The notes under the pieces: generated by a model
Told to the model about the DNA's origin: nothing
The model's database searches: none
Seen by the model: only the letters and a program-made list of their open reading frames with translations
Position numbers and translations under genes: made by a program
Shown here: piece after piece, positions 28,074 to 36,984 of the stretch
Numbering within the stretch: position 1 is the first letter of the stretch
How the letters are laid out: the number at the start of each line of letters is the position of its first letter
Assembly (NCBI GenBank): GCA_963768765.1
Contig: CAVYJK010000014.1
Location: forward strand, 124,001 to 188,000
Length of the DNA: 64,000 nt
Direction of reading: 5' to 3'
From: DASWLF01 sp963768765
GTDB lineage: Bacteria; Desulfobacterota; Desulfobaccia; Desulfobaccales; 0-14-0-80-60-11

Positions 28074-29015
28074 CTATTTTTCCGCCAGGGCCTGGCGGGC
28101 CTGGTCGATGTCGGCCCGGATCTGGGCCGCCAGGGCCTCCAGGGAAGGAAAGCGGCGTTCTTCCCGGAGTCGGCCCACGAACTGCACCTCCAGGTTCTCT
28201 CCGTAGAGGTCGCCCTGAAATTCCAGCAGATGGACTTCCAGGGACAGTTCCTGGTTGTCAAAGGTGGGGCAGGTGCCGATATTGGCCACCCCGGGAAAGG
28301 TTTCCGCCCCCCGGCGCACCCTGACGGCGTAGATGCCGGAAGCCGGCAGGAGTTCGTTGTCCGGGCGGAGGTTGGCGGTGGGCACCCCCAGGAGCTTGGC
28401 CCCCCTACCCTTCCCCCGGACCACCCGGCCCCCCACGGCGTAAGGTCGGCCCAGCAGTCGCGCCGCTTCCGCCACTTTCCCCAGGCGCAACAGGGCCCGG
28501 ATGAGGGAACTGCTCACCACCGCGCCCTCGGCCTCCACCGCCCAGACCACCTGGACGGTGAAGCTGTGAATCTTCCCCATCTCGGTGAGCAGGTCGATGT
28601 CGCCCTCCCGGCCGCGCCCGAAGCGGTAGTCGTGGCCCACCACCACTTCCCGCACCTGGAGGCGCTCACAGAAGTATTGCTTAACAAAGTCACGGGCCGA
28701 CAGGGCCGCGAGTTCGTGGGTGAAAGGCAGGACCACCACCCCATCCAGGCCGCTGGCCGCCAGCAGGGCGAGCTTCTGGTCCGATGTGGTGAGCAGCGGC
28801 AGGTTCATCTCCGGGCGCAGCACCTTCAGAGGATGGGGGTTGAAGGTGATAGCCACCGCCTGGCCTGCCAGTTCCCGGGCCCTCTGCAGAACGCGGGCCA
28901 GGATGGCCCGGTGTCCCAGATGAACCCCGTCGAAATTGCCGATGGTGACCACCGTCCGCGAGAAGGTGGCGACTCCCGGAGGCAGACCGTAATAAACCTT
29001 CACCCCGTCAGTCAT
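28074..29015 (-). CDS. ribF: Bifunctional riboflavin kinase/FAD synthetase
   Basis: 313 aa. The N-terminal nucleotidyltransferase domain (FAD synthetase) has TIGNFDGVHLGH near residue 25 and a conserved ISSSLIR-type motif (VVSSSLIRALL). The C-terminal riboflavin kinase domain has GKGRGAKLLGVPTANL. It makes FMN and FAD from riboflavin. The usual neighbour is truB/rpsO, but here it stands apart, about 9 kb from truB. Confidence 0.95.
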   Translation of the reverse strand: MTDGVKVYYGLPPGVATFSRTVVTIGNFDGVHLGHRAILARVLQRARELAGQAVAITFNPHPLKVLRPEMNLPLLTTSDQKLALLAASGLDGVVVLPFTHELAALSARDFVKQYFCERLQVREVVVGHDYRFGRGREGDIDLLTEMGKIHSFTVQVVWAVEAEGAVVSSSLIRALLRLGKVAEAARLLGRPYAVGGRVVRGKGRGAKLLGVPTANLRPDNELLPASGIYAVRVRRGAETFPGVANIGTCPTFDNQELSLEVHLLEFQGDLYGENLEVQFVGRLREERRFPSLEALAAQIRADIDQARQALAEK

Positions 29016-29312
29016 TGGCAGTTTTGGGTTGCCGCGCCGCGGCCAACAAAGATAGGCATCAAATAACTTCCCGGGGCAGAGAATTCCCCTGACTTTCTTG
29101 GAACCGGGGGGATACCAAACCCTTAAGCTCCCCTCCGGCAGGTGGCAAACCCCATATTCCCCTGAAGGGCCGGGTTCGCAACCCCTGGACCCGGAGCCTC
29201 GACTCTGCCTGGGTGTCGCAGTTTTAGCCTTGACAGCACCAAAGGTGAATTATAAACTTTAACGTTGAAAAATGCCAGGGGCGGCAGCCATCAAGGACCA
29301 GGCCTGGCATCG
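29016..29312. other. Intergenic region between ribF and tRNA-Leu
   Basis: 297 bases between the divergently oriented ribF and tRNA-Leu genes. It holds the tRNA-Leu promoter (29230-29258), and nothing else was recognised. Confidence 0.5.
29230..29258 (+). promoter_or_regulatory. Promoter of tRNA-Leu (CAG)
   Basis: TTGACA at 29230-29235, 17-base spacer, TAAACT at 29253-29258 (overlapping TATAAA). About 55 bases before the tRNA. Confidence 0.65.
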
Positions 29313-29399
29313 GCCGAAGTGGCGGAACTGGTAGACGCGCTGGGTTCAGGGTCCAGTGGGGGTTTCCCCGTCGGGGTTCAAATCCCCGCTTCGGCACCA
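29313..29399 (+). tRNA. tRNA-Leu (CAG)
   Basis: 87 nt with long variable arm and encoded CCA. Acceptor GCCGAAG/CTTCGGC, anticodon loop TTCAGGG (CAG), variable stem GGGGGTTTCCCC-type, T-loop GTTCAAATCC. Confidence 0.95.
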
Positions 29400-29410
29400 G
29401 AAAAAACCGC

Positions 29411-29443
29411 GGGCCAGGTCAAGGGACCTGGCCCTCTTTGTTT
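29411..29443 (+). terminator. Terminator of tRNA-Leu (CAG)
   Basis: Perfect 10-bp stem GGGCCAGGTC/GACCTGGCCC with loop AAGG, then TCTTTGTTT. Confidence 0.85.
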
Positions 29444-29551
29444 CCTAGCCCATTTTCCTGGTGAAATTTTAAGGAGAATCTCAAAATTATCGGAAATTTC
29501 CTTAAGCTATTTTAAGGACGGGACGATAAGAGGGTGAATACCCTCCAAGTT

Positions 29552-29593
29552 GGGCCCGGGTTTTCCGGAGGCGGGAGCCTGGGCCCTTTTATT
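29552..29593 (+). terminator. GC-rich hairpin with T tract
   Basis: GGGCCCGGG pairs with CCTGGGCCC (29578-29586), followed by TTTTATTT. It lies at the 3' end of the minus-strand small membrane gene. It may be a second terminator for the tRNA-Leu transcript. Confidence 0.55.
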
Positions 29594-29786
29594 TCTGCAA
29601 CATCATGCCCACCAGGCCGGCGCCCACCATACCTAAGGCGATATAATCGCCCCAGCGCAGCCACCAGGCGGCGAGGCCGGCTCCCGAGGCCTGCTGCCGG
29701 CGGGCCCGGCGGCGCCCCAGGTTGTTCAGGAGCAGCAGGGCGAACCCGGCTATGACCAGAAGCTGTTCCGACTTGAGGGTTTCCAA
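29589..29786 (-). CDS. Small two-helix membrane protein
   Basis: 65 aa from TTG 29786 with GGAGA 5 bases upstream. Two hydrophobic helices (LLVIAGFALLLLNNLG and DYIALGMVGAGLVGMML) are joined by an Arg-rich loop. Not recognised. Short and TTG-started, so moderate confidence. Confidence 0.45.
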   Translation of the reverse strand: METLKSEQLLVIAGFALLLLNNLGRRRARRQQASGAGLAAWWLRWGDYIALGMVGAGLVGMMLQK

Positions 29787-29841
29787 GGGGTCTCCGGTGA
29801 ACCGTTCTTTTTAATTGTGACCAAAAAGCGGCCCATTTTCG

Positions 29842-29872
29842 GTAGGGGCGGGTTTAAAACCCGCCTCTACCG
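29842..29872. repeat. Dispersed palindrome, GTAGGGGCGGGTTT family
   Basis: GTAGGGGCGGGTTT / AAACCCGCCTCTAC, followed by a T run, so it could act as a terminator on the plus strand. Confidence 0.6.
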
Positions 29873-29946
29873 ATTTTTCCCGTCGGCATTAATTTTGTGC
29901 TCTAGTGAAACAGAGAATATCGCCCCGGGTCTAATGGGTAAAAGAC

Positions 29947-30039
29947 TGGCGGAGAGAGAGGGATTCGAACCCTCGGTAGAGGTTTCCCCCCACACTCGCT
30001 TAGCAGGCGAGCACCTTAGGCCAGCTCGGTCATCTCTCC
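29947..30039 (-). tRNA. tRNA-Ser (GCT)
   Basis: 93 nt with encoded CCA. Acceptor GGAGAGA/TCTCTCC, anticodon loop CTGCTAA (GCT), long variable arm GTGGGGGGAAACCTC, T-loop GTTCGAATCC. Confidence 0.95.
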
Positions 30040-30087
30040 GCGGGGGCCAGACGAAAAATTAAGGCCTCTAAGGCCTCGATTCACAGT

Positions 30088-30116
30088 ATTTTATAAAAGC
30101 AGCTTGCCAATATCAA
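30088..30116 (-). promoter_or_regulatory. Promoter of tRNA-Ser (GCT)
   Basis: Minus strand TTGATA (30116-30111), 17-base spacer, TAAAAT (30093-30088), about 48 bases before the tRNA. Confidence 0.6.
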
Positions 30117-30125
30117 TCACTTATC

Positions 30126-30211
30126 TGGCGGAGGGAGTAGGATTCGAACCCACGGGTCTTCCGACCTGCGGTTTTCAAGACCGCCGCCTTAAGCCACTCG
30201 GCCATCCCTCC
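30126..30211 (-). tRNA. tRNA-Ser (TGA)
   Basis: 86 nt with encoded CCA. Acceptor GGAGGGA/TCCCTCC, anticodon loop CTTGAAA (TGA), variable arm GGTCGGAAGACC, T-loop GTTCGAATCC. Confidence 0.95.
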
Positions 30212-30221
30212 GCTTCTGCAA

Positions 30222-30250
30222 AAATTACCATTGGCCCTGGGGAATGTCAA
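30222..30250 (-). promoter_or_regulatory. Promoter of tRNA-Ser (TGA)
   Basis: Minus strand TTGACA (30250-30245), 17-base spacer, TAATTT (30227-30222), about 10 bases before the tRNA. Confidence 0.65.
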
Positions 30251-30915
30251 CTTTAGGAACTGAAGCTGAAGATGTGAGTCTCTCCTTCCCGGTCTAACTA
30301 AGCTTCCCCCCTTAAGCTACCACCTTAACCTGTGGAAAACTTTTTAGCCCCTTCCAAAGGCTGGAAATATAAGAGCAACGCCTGAAGTTTATGCATATAA
30401 ATTTGTCTATACCCTTAAAATTCAATAAGTATTTTTACCTACGCGAGAAATAGGGTTTTCCCCTTGGTCTATTAGGGATTCCCTAATTGACAGCCTCAGT
30501 CGGAAGGTTCATTGTAAATTAATCTGTAAAATTGTTCACGAGGGGGGGTCGTGATGAATTGGGTGGCGGTTGTAACCTTTATTGTTGGGGTTATTGTCGG
30601 GGGCACTGTGGCAGTAGTTTTAATGTCTCTGCTTACCATGACAAAGCGCTGGGAAATGGCAATTAACAATAAGGATCAACCATCAAAAGGATCAACCATC
30701 AAAATCTCTACATAATACCGTTGACAATTATAAGCCAGCCTGACCCAGAAATAACTTTTTTCCAAGATAAAATTGCCTGACTCCATCTTGGTGCCAGTTC
30801 CCAAGGCATCTTACTTAATTTTATAGACAAATCCAAAGACGCCGGGCGCCAACTGCCATTTTCTCAAATTGGCCGGCAGGGGTTCCAGGACCCTCCCCTT
30901 CCCGCAATCCTGATC
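30251..30915. other. AT-rich intergenic stretch with one small ORF
   Basis: 665 bases between tRNA-Ser and the phenylacetate-CoA ligase. It contains the 53-codon membrane ORF at 30554-30715, and nothing else was recognised. Confidence 0.55.
30554..30715 (+). CDS. Single-pass membrane microprotein (53 aa)
   Basis: MNWVAVVTFIVGVIVGGTVA begins a hydrophobic helix running to about residue 30, followed by a short basic cytoplasmic-type tail. A G-rich tract (GAGGGGGG) ends 6 bases before the ATG. The 3' end of the ORF contains a perfect 16-base tandem duplication (GGATCAACCATCAAAA twice, from 30674), so the tail may have been extended by slippage. Not recognised. Confidence 0.5.
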   Translation: MNWVAVVTFIVGVIVGGTVAVVLMSLLTMTKRWEMAINNKDQPSKGSTIKIST

Positions 30916-32205
30916 TCAAGTGCGCCGGTCCACCACCCGCTGGGCCTTGCCTTCGCTGCGGGGCAGGGTGTTGGGCTCCACCAGCTCCACCAGCGGGGTC
31001 ACCAGCAGTTCGCTCTTCAGGGCCTCGGTGATGCGTTTCTGCAGCTGCTTGAGAAACCGCAGGTCCTCCTGGAAGAAGTTCTGCTGCACCTCCACCTTGA
31101 CGTGCATCACGTCGTTGAAGTTTTCCCGGGTCAGCTCCACCAGGTAGTGGGTCCCCACCTCCGGCATGGCCATGAGCACCTGGTCGATCTGCAGAGGGAA
31201 GATGTTGACCCCTTTGACGATGAGCATGTCGTCGCTCCTGCCCTGGATGCGGGAGAGGCGCTTAAAGCTGCGGCCGCAGGGGCAGGGGGCGGGATCATAC
31301 GAGGCCAGGTCCCGGGTGCGGTAGCGCAGAAGCGGCATGCCCTGGCGGGTGAGGTTGGTGAAGACCAGCTCCCCCACTTCTCCCGGAGTTACGGGCGTGA
31401 GGGTCCGGGGGTCCACCACCTCCAGCAGAAAGGAGTCTTCCCAGACGTGCATGCCGTTTTGCTCCGGGCACTCGAAGGCCACGCCGGGACCGTTCATCTC
31501 CGAGAGCCCGTAGGAGTTGTAGGCCTTGAGGTCGTAAGCGGCCTCGAGGCGCCGGCGCATGTCCTCGGAATGGGGCTCCGCCCCGATGAAGGCCAACCTC
31601 AGGGGCAATTCCCGGGGGTCCACCCCCAACTTGGCAAAGGTGTTCAGGAGATAGAGGGCGTAGCTGGGGATGATGTGAATTGCGGTGGTGCCGAACTGCT
31701 GCATGAGTTGGACCTGGCGGACACTGTTGCCGGCCCCCGCCGGGATGGTGAGGGCGCCTAAGCGCTCGGCGCCGTAGTGGAAGCCCAGGCCCCCGGTGAA
31801 CAGCCCGTAGCCCATCATGTTCTGAAAGACGTCGCCGGGGCGCAGGCCGGTCATGTACAGGGAGCGGGCCACCAGGTCCGCCCAGGTGGCGATGTCCTGC
31901 ATGGTGTAGTAGATGACGGTGGCCCGGCCGGTGGTGCCCGAGGAGGCGTGGAGGCGCACCATGTCGGCGAGGGGCACGGTGAGCATCTCTCGGCCCCGGG
32001 CCCTGAGGTCGTCCTTGGTGGTGAAAGGCACCCGGCGGATATCTTCCAGGGATTTCAGGCTCTCGCCGCTAACCCCGGCTTCTTTAAGCCGCAGGCCGTA
32101 AAAGGGGCTCCGCCCGGCCCGGCTGATAGTCTCCCGCAGGCGCCGGAGTTGCAGCTCGTGCAACTGATCGGGTTTCAAGGTTTCAATGGCGGCATCCAAA
32201 TACAC
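30916..32205 (-). CDS. paaK: Phenylacetate-CoA ligase
   Basis: AMP-forming acyl-CoA synthetase that activates phenylacetate (or a similar aryl acid). 429 aa from GTG 32205, which has AGGAG 6 bases upstream. A TTG at 32244 was rejected. P-loop-like motif LHASSGTTGRATVIYY is near residue 90, A8-type NLTRQGMPLLRYRTRD and SRIQGRSDDMLIVKGVNIFP are further on, and a C-terminal PaaK-type domain completes it. No other phenylacetate pathway gene is near. Such stand-alone copies are common in anaerobes that degrade aromatic amino acids. The substrate is therefore only inferred. Confidence 0.9.
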   Translation of the reverse strand: MYLDAAIETLKPDQLHELQLRRLRETISRAGRSPFYGLRLKEAGVSGESLKSLEDIRRVPFTTKDDLRARGREMLTVPLADMVRLHASSGTTGRATVIYYTMQDIATWADLVARSLYMTGLRPGDVFQNMMGYGLFTGGLGFHYGAERLGALTIPAGAGNSVRQVQLMQQFGTTAIHIIPSYALYLLNTFAKLGVDPRELPLRLAFIGAEPHSEDMRRRLEAAYDLKAYNSYGLSEMNGPGVAFECPEQNGMHVWEDSFLLEVVDPRTLTPVTPGEVGELVFTNLTRQGMPLLRYRTRDLASYDPAPCPCGRSFKRLSRIQGRSDDMLIVKGVNIFPLQIDQVLMAMPEVGTHYLVELTRENFNDVMHVKVEVQQNFFQEDLRFLKQLQKRITEALKSELLVTPLVELVEPNTLPRSEGKAQRVVDRRT

Positions 32206-32860
32206 TTCATTCTCCTGTGATTGCGGCAAATTACCCTTATTCAATTAATTTAGAGTTGCTATCAGATTTAGTCGGGGCAGGCTCGATACCTGCCAGGATG
32301 AATGGCGAGCGCAAGGCCTCCCTGGAATGAAAATATATTCTCTTCAAGGCTGTTATCGCAATGGGAATTTGGGGGGAAGGCCTGAAAGCTGGGGGGCCGA
32401 ACCTTTGGCAACCCCCGGACCTTCCGGATGGCGGTAATGACGAGAAGCGACCTGCATCGAGACCCATGCGACGAACCTATTCCAAACTTTACAATGCATT
32501 TCAAACTGCCGATATCTAGCGCAGATCTCGCCAGTTTCGAGGATTTCTGTTGACTCGGAATGTCTTTCAGACAAAAATATTTGCGCACTTCCGCCAAAAG
32601 GGCGCGCCGCTTATGAGGTAAAAAATCCAACGGTCGGGACTTTCCTGATGACGATTTCAGGGTTCTCCCGATTGTGGCCTGCAGAATCCTTATAGGAGTA
32701 TAGTCACATGGTTCCCAACAACCTGATCACGCCGCCATAAGGGAAAAACTTATGGTGAGCCTTAGAAAAAGTCTCCATGATGAATCCATGCGGCATTATA
32801 GCGGGCTCGTAGTATCCTCGTCCCCGATTTTTAGGATTATTGCCTTTCTGGGCGCACGCC
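32206..32860. other. Gene-free stretch upstream of the AT-richer genes
   Basis: 655 bases. Overlapping minus-strand frames here (for example 32268-32630) are not protein-like. No repeat or promoter could be assigned with confidence. Confidence 0.5.
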
Positions 32861-34774
32861 ATGGTTGATCAAAATTTAGCAAGCGACCAGAGTGATTTCC
32901 AGGTTCCGTTTAATATAACCTGGGCCATTTTTTTGATCAGCGTTTTGGGCCTTTTTTTAGAAATGTTGCTCATTCGCTGGATAGGTACAGAGATACGGAT
33001 ATTCGCCTATCTGCAAAACACGGTGTTGGTCGTATGCTTCCTGGGATTGGGAATGGGTTGCTTCACCAGTCGAAAGCCCATCATCATGCGGAATATGCTC
33101 CTGCCGCTTTTGGTTTTGGTCTTGCTGTTAGCTATTCCCATGACCAAGTCCGGCTTGGGAAGTACGACCCAGATGTTGAGTGCGTTGGGGGACTTTTTTA
33201 TCTGGCATTACACCGTAACCTCCAGCCCCTGGCTTACTATAGTATTCGCAATCCTGGGCTTGGGGATAACTTATCTTCTGATGGCCCTGCTCTTAGATAT
33301 CTTCGTGCCCATCGGTCGAATCCTGGGACGGTTAATGGATGAGCATCCCAAAACCATCTGGGCATACTCGGTCAATGTCGCGGGAAGTTTGGTGGGCACC
33401 TGGCTTTTTGTCTTGCTAAGCATCTGGTACCAACCTCCGCTCACCTGGTTTTTAGTTCTGGGAGTGCTCACCTTCTTTTTTCTCAGCAAGACTGGCCGCC
33501 TCTGGAAGCTCAATTGTGGTTTGTTAGCCGGGATAATAATCCTCTCCTATTTTGCGGGGTGGGAACCGGGCGCTCTGGAGGTAATCTGGTCTCCTTATCA
33601 AAAATTGGTCCTCAAACACCCTGATAGACAGCATGGGGAAGTCGGTGATTACCTGGTCAATGTAAATAACGCTGGCTACCAGGCCATGATCGACTTGAGC
33701 GAAACTCACGTTCAGTCGGATCCTGGGCGCTTTCCCCCGGAGATGCGCGCTCTGAGCCAGTATGACATTCCCTTGCTCCTGCATCCCAATCCCCGGAAAT
33801 TTTTAATCGTTGGAGCCGGAACCGGAAATGATGCAGCCGGGGCATTGCGCCACGGAGTCAAACAGATCACTGCGGTGGAAATCGATCCAGCCATCATTTC
33901 TCTGGGTAAACGTCATCATCCCGAAAGGCCCTACGCCTCCCCTGCGGTCCAACTGGTCAATGATGACGCCCGTTCCTTCTTTGCTACCTGCCAGGAGCGT
34001 TACGACGTTATTTCGTTCGGACTCTTGGATTCGCATACCACCACCTCCATGACGAATGCTCGCCTGGATCACTATGTCTATACTAAGGAGAGCATCGCCC
34101 GGGCCAAATCCTTGCTGGCTGACGGCGGCATCATCGTGTTGAGTTTTGAGGCCCAAAAACCCTTTATTGCCGATCGTATGGCTAAAGTCTTGCGGGAAGT
34201 GTTTGGCGAAGAGCCCATCTATTTTCGCATACCAGTCACCGATTACGGTTGGGGGGGAGTCCTTTTTATCGCGGGAGACCTGGTCACCGCCAAAAGGCAA
34301 ATCGCCAACAACCAGAGATTGGCCGCGCTCATCGAAAAATTGCAACAGCAGTTTCCCTTGGCCCTGCCCTTCACCACTAAAATCACCTCCGATGACTGGC
34401 CTTATATTTATCTCCAGGGTCCCAGCATTCCCCTACTTTACTATCTCCTGGCCTGCCTGATGGTTCTTCTTCTCCTGCGATGCCATAAATATTTGGCTCT
34501 TTCAGACCTGGTTTCCACTTGGAGCCGCTCGCACTGGCACTTCTTCTTTTTGGGAGCGGCCTTCTTGTTGCTGGAAGTGCAAAATATCAGCAAGGCCTCG
34601 GTGGTCCTGGGGAACACCTGGGAAGTCAATGCGGTCATCGTTTCCGGAGTGCTGGCCATGATTCTGCTGGCCAACCTCCTGGCCCAGCGATTTCCCCACC
34701 TGCCGCTGCGGGTGGTTTACTTATGTCTGGTCGGCACCAAACAAGCAACCATCTCGCCATTACCCTCGACCTAG
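32861..34774 (+). CDS. Membrane protein with spermidine-synthase-like methyltransferase domain
   Basis: 637 aa from ATG 32861 (MVDQNLASD). At least six transmembrane helices lie in residues about 20-245. A soluble SAM-binding Rossmann domain of the spermidine-synthase type spans about 300-500 (FLIVGAGTGNDAAGALRHG, ITAVEIDPAII, DDARSFF). Further helices lie at about 535-637. The C-terminus stops within a helix (VVYLCLVGTKQ), so the last membrane part may be truncated or frameshifted. Family members are annotated as spermidine synthase-like, but the substrate is unknown. Codon use is visibly AT-richer than in the rest of the window, which suggests transfer. Confidence 0.78.
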   Translation: MVDQNLASDQSDFQVPFNITWAIFLISVLGLFLEMLLIRWIGTEIRIFAYLQNTVLVVCFLGLGMGCFTSRKPIIMRNMLLPLLVLVLLLAIPMTKSGLGSTTQMLSALGDFFIWHYTVTSSPWLTIVFAILGLGITYLLMALLLDIFVPIGRILGRLMDEHPKTIWAYSVNVAGSLVGTWLFVLLSIWYQPPLTWFLVLGVLTFFFLSKTGRLWKLNCGLLAGIIILSYFAGWEPGALEVIWSPYQKLVLKHPDRQHGEVGDYLVNVNNAGYQAMIDLSETHVQSDPGRFPPEMRALSQYDIPLLLHPNPRKFLIVGAGTGNDAAGALRHGVKQITAVEIDPAIISLGKRHHPERPYASPAVQLVNDDARSFFATCQERYDVISFGLLDSHTTTSMTNARLDHYVYTKESIARAKSLLADGGIIVLSFEAQKPFIADRMAKVLREVFGEEPIYFRIPVTDYGWGGVLFIAGDLVTAKRQIANNQRLAALIEKLQQQFPLALPFTTKITSDDWPYIYLQGPSIPLLYYLLACLMVLLLLRCHKYLALSDLVSTWSRSHWHFFFLGAAFLLLEVQNISKASVVLGNTWEVNAVIVSGVLAMILLANLLAQRFPHLPLRVVYLCLVGTKQATISPLPST

Positions 34775-34909
34775 CAACCGAAACCACCTGTGGCGCCACC
34801 GGTTGTGGCATTGGCGGCGCTCATACGTTAGTAAGCCGCCTGCCATACAAGTCTTATTGGTGAGGTGATTTTTATTTGAGGCTGGGAATGGACTGGACCA
34901 AAAGAGAAA

Positions 34910-34945
34910 GGGGTTGGGCTCCATGGCCCAACCCCTGGATTTTTC
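34910..34945. terminator. Strong hairpin, terminator on either strand
   Basis: GGGGTTGGGC (34910-34919) pairs with GCCCAACCCC (34926-34935). T-rich tracts follow on both strands (GGATTTTT on plus, TTTCTCTTTT on minus). On the plus strand it ends the methyltransferase gene, and on the minus strand it follows the tRNA relic. Confidence 0.75.
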
Positions 34946-34947
34946 AA

Positions 34948-34990
34948 TGGCGGGGACGATGAGACTCCAACTCTCGGCCCTCCAAGCGCC
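34948..34990 (-). pseudogene. Relic of a tRNA 3' end (tRNA-Asp-like)
   Basis: About 40 bases ending in CCCCGCCA match the T-arm/acceptor end of tRNA-Asp at 36905-36945 with few mismatches (TGGCGGGGACGA, GAGACTC and AACTC shared in order). The 5' half of a tRNA is missing. It is followed on the minus strand by a terminator hairpin, as is the real tRNA-Asp. Confidence 0.5.
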
Positions 34991-35092
34991 CCGGCCGGCC
35001 CCGGCGCCAGCACAATGCCTTTGAAAATAAAAATCTTAGGATGATTTATTATCCGCATCGGGGCCTGGGGCTTTGAACCGATGGGCCCCTTA

Positions 35093-36748
35093 TTAGGGTT
35101 TTCTCTTATACACATAAACACTGGGCGAGCTCACCTGGTATCCTTTGGAAGACTCACCCCAATGGTATTCAGTGTGGTTAAGGGAGACGATGTCAATCAC
35201 TCCCACGCAATCGTAAAATTCCTTGCTGTACTTTCGAAACCAGGAAAATATAAACAACGACGACTCAGGTCTTACTACCCACCAGGAAGGCTGAATATTC
35301 ACAAAGACCAGGTACGCCGGCCGGGATGCTTCTATTTCCCGGATCATCTCCTGTTGCATTCTCTCCGCATAAGGGTGGAATTCCATTAAGGGATAGGTAT
35401 AGATATATCCGGTGGCGGCGCGGCGGTGGGCATAAAAGTAAATTTGAGGTTCCGAACCCACTACGGCAATGGTGTCTTCTGTTGAAGTGCGCTCCTTCAG
35501 GTATTGGGCGATTTTAAGAGATTCGGGAAAGGGGTTTCGGTCGTAAGTCAAGCGGGAGGCCATAGTGGGATCGACCTCGAATAGAAAGAGGCGCTGGTTG
35601 TACACTGAATACAACAGGGCGAAAAGGATGACGAAAATCGGGAGTATCTTCGCCGCGCTTTGACTTACTCGGGCAAGCAGCCTCCCCATGGAGCTGATGC
35701 CAACCCCGATTACCAGCGAAATAGCCGGAAGGAGCAGCACAAAGTAGTGCGGTCGAAAATAAAGGCCTGGAGTGATGGCGAGAAAAGAGAAAATCACCAG
35801 GGTGCCGGTAAAGAAAAGCCGTTGTTTTGCTTTATGATCAATAAAGAGGGCTAACACCCCCCACCCTGCCAGCACCCAGAGAAGCGGAGCAGAGGAAACA
35901 ATAGGACGTAGGTTATAAATAAAAATCATCCATCCTTGGGCAGGGGAACCCAATGAGACATATTCCCGGGCATAAATAAAAGTCCAAAACCAGAACTTAT
36001 CAAAGATGCCCCCTGCGAGAAAAAACAGACAGGTCAAAGTAAAAGGCAAGGCCGCGCCGGCCAGCAAGACGAGGATATTGCCGAGGAGGGGCTTAAGGCT
36101 GACGGGTTGAGCCCGGCACCCTTGATATATCAGGTAAAGTACTGCAAAGGCGATGAAGGCGGCCCCATGCTGCTTCATCAAAAATGCCAGACCAAACAGG
36201 AGGCCACTTAAGAAAAGCGACAGGCGCCGGCGGGAATCGGCGGCGCGCAGCAAAATCAACATTCCGGCCACTGCCGGCAGGATGACAAAATGTTCGGCGT
36301 TGGCAAACACTCCTTCCACACTCTGACCCACTGACAGCACGGCAAAGCTGGCCGCAGCGATTACTCCGGTCGTTCGGTCTAAGAGTTGCCTCCCCAACAA
36401 AAATAAAAATATGATGGTGGCCAGATTTAACAGCAGAAGTCCCAGATGAATTCCGGTGATGGTTTGGCCCAAGATTGCCATCATCAGGGCGTAGGCTCCA
36501 TAGATGCCCGGCATCTTCATATTATAAACCTTGGTGTAAGGCAGAAACCCTTGGAGGAGCAACTGCCCGGCATAGGCATACTCCCCTTCATCTCGCTGGA
36601 GGGGGACGTCCAGCAGATGAACCCGCAGCGCAATGGCCCCCAGTAAAATGAGGATTATGAGCCCCCAGGTGTAATCCCGGGCAACAAGACTCTTGGGAGA
36701 GACCGGGCCGGGCCTTTGCTGGGGTGGGGGTTTCTTTTTCTTGGCCAA
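35093..36748 (-). CDS. GT39-type membrane glycosyltransferase (ArnT/PMT-like)
   Basis: 551 aa with about a dozen transmembrane helices. It starts at TTG 36748 with AGAGG 7 bases ahead, and the first residues are very basic (MAKKKK). The GT-C catalytic signature is in the first periplasmic loop (LQRDEGEYAYAGQLLL, Asp-Glu near residue 53). The C-terminal 150 residues form a soluble periplasmic domain. It would transfer a sugar from a polyprenyl-phosphate donor. The acceptor is unknown, and no polysaccharide cluster is adjacent. Base composition is lower in GC than the flanking housekeeping genes, like its neighbour at 32861. Confidence 0.8.
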   Translation of the reverse strand: MAKKKKPPPQQRPGPVSPKSLVARDYTWGLIILILLGAIALRVHLLDVPLQRDEGEYAYAGQLLLQGFLPYTKVYNMKMPGIYGAYALMMAILGQTITGIHLGLLLLNLATIIFLFLLGRQLLDRTTGVIAAASFAVLSVGQSVEGVFANAEHFVILPAVAGMLILLRAADSRRRLSLFLSGLLFGLAFLMKQHGAAFIAFAVLYLIYQGCRAQPVSLKPLLGNILVLLAGAALPFTLTCLFFLAGGIFDKFWFWTFIYAREYVSLGSPAQGWMIFIYNLRPIVSSAPLLWVLAGWGVLALFIDHKAKQRLFFTGTLVIFSFLAITPGLYFRPHYFVLLLPAISLVIGVGISSMGRLLARVSQSAAKILPIFVILFALLYSVYNQRLFLFEVDPTMASRLTYDRNPFPESLKIAQYLKERTSTEDTIAVVGSEPQIYFYAHRRAATGYIYTYPLMEFHPYAERMQQEMIREIEASRPAYLVFVNIQPSWWVVRPESSLFIFSWFRKYSKEFYDCVGVIDIVSLNHTEYHWGESSKGYQVSSPSVYVYKRKP

Positions 36749-36859
36749 GAGTTAGCCTCTTTACCGGCAATTAGGCTTGCAGTCTTAGCTGGAGATGTCC
36801 TTAGTTATCGCTTGGGACCCTTTCCACGAGTTTAAATTCTAAACCGCATCTGCCAGTGA

Positions 36860-36891
36860 TTAAAATAAATGGGCCAGCATTAGGCTGGCCC
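36860..36891 (-). terminator. Terminator of tRNA-Asp
   Basis: Minus strand stem GGGCCAGC/GCTGGCCC (36891-36871), then ATTTATTTTAAT. Confidence 0.8.
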
Positions 36892-36904
36892 AGTCTTTCC
36901 CAGA

Positions 36905-36981
<77 letters not shown>

Positions 36982-36984
36982 GAG

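Noticed and set aside
32268..32630. 120-codon minus frame upstream of the methyltransferase gene
   Set aside because: No ribosome site, no protein-like pattern and overlapping competing frames.
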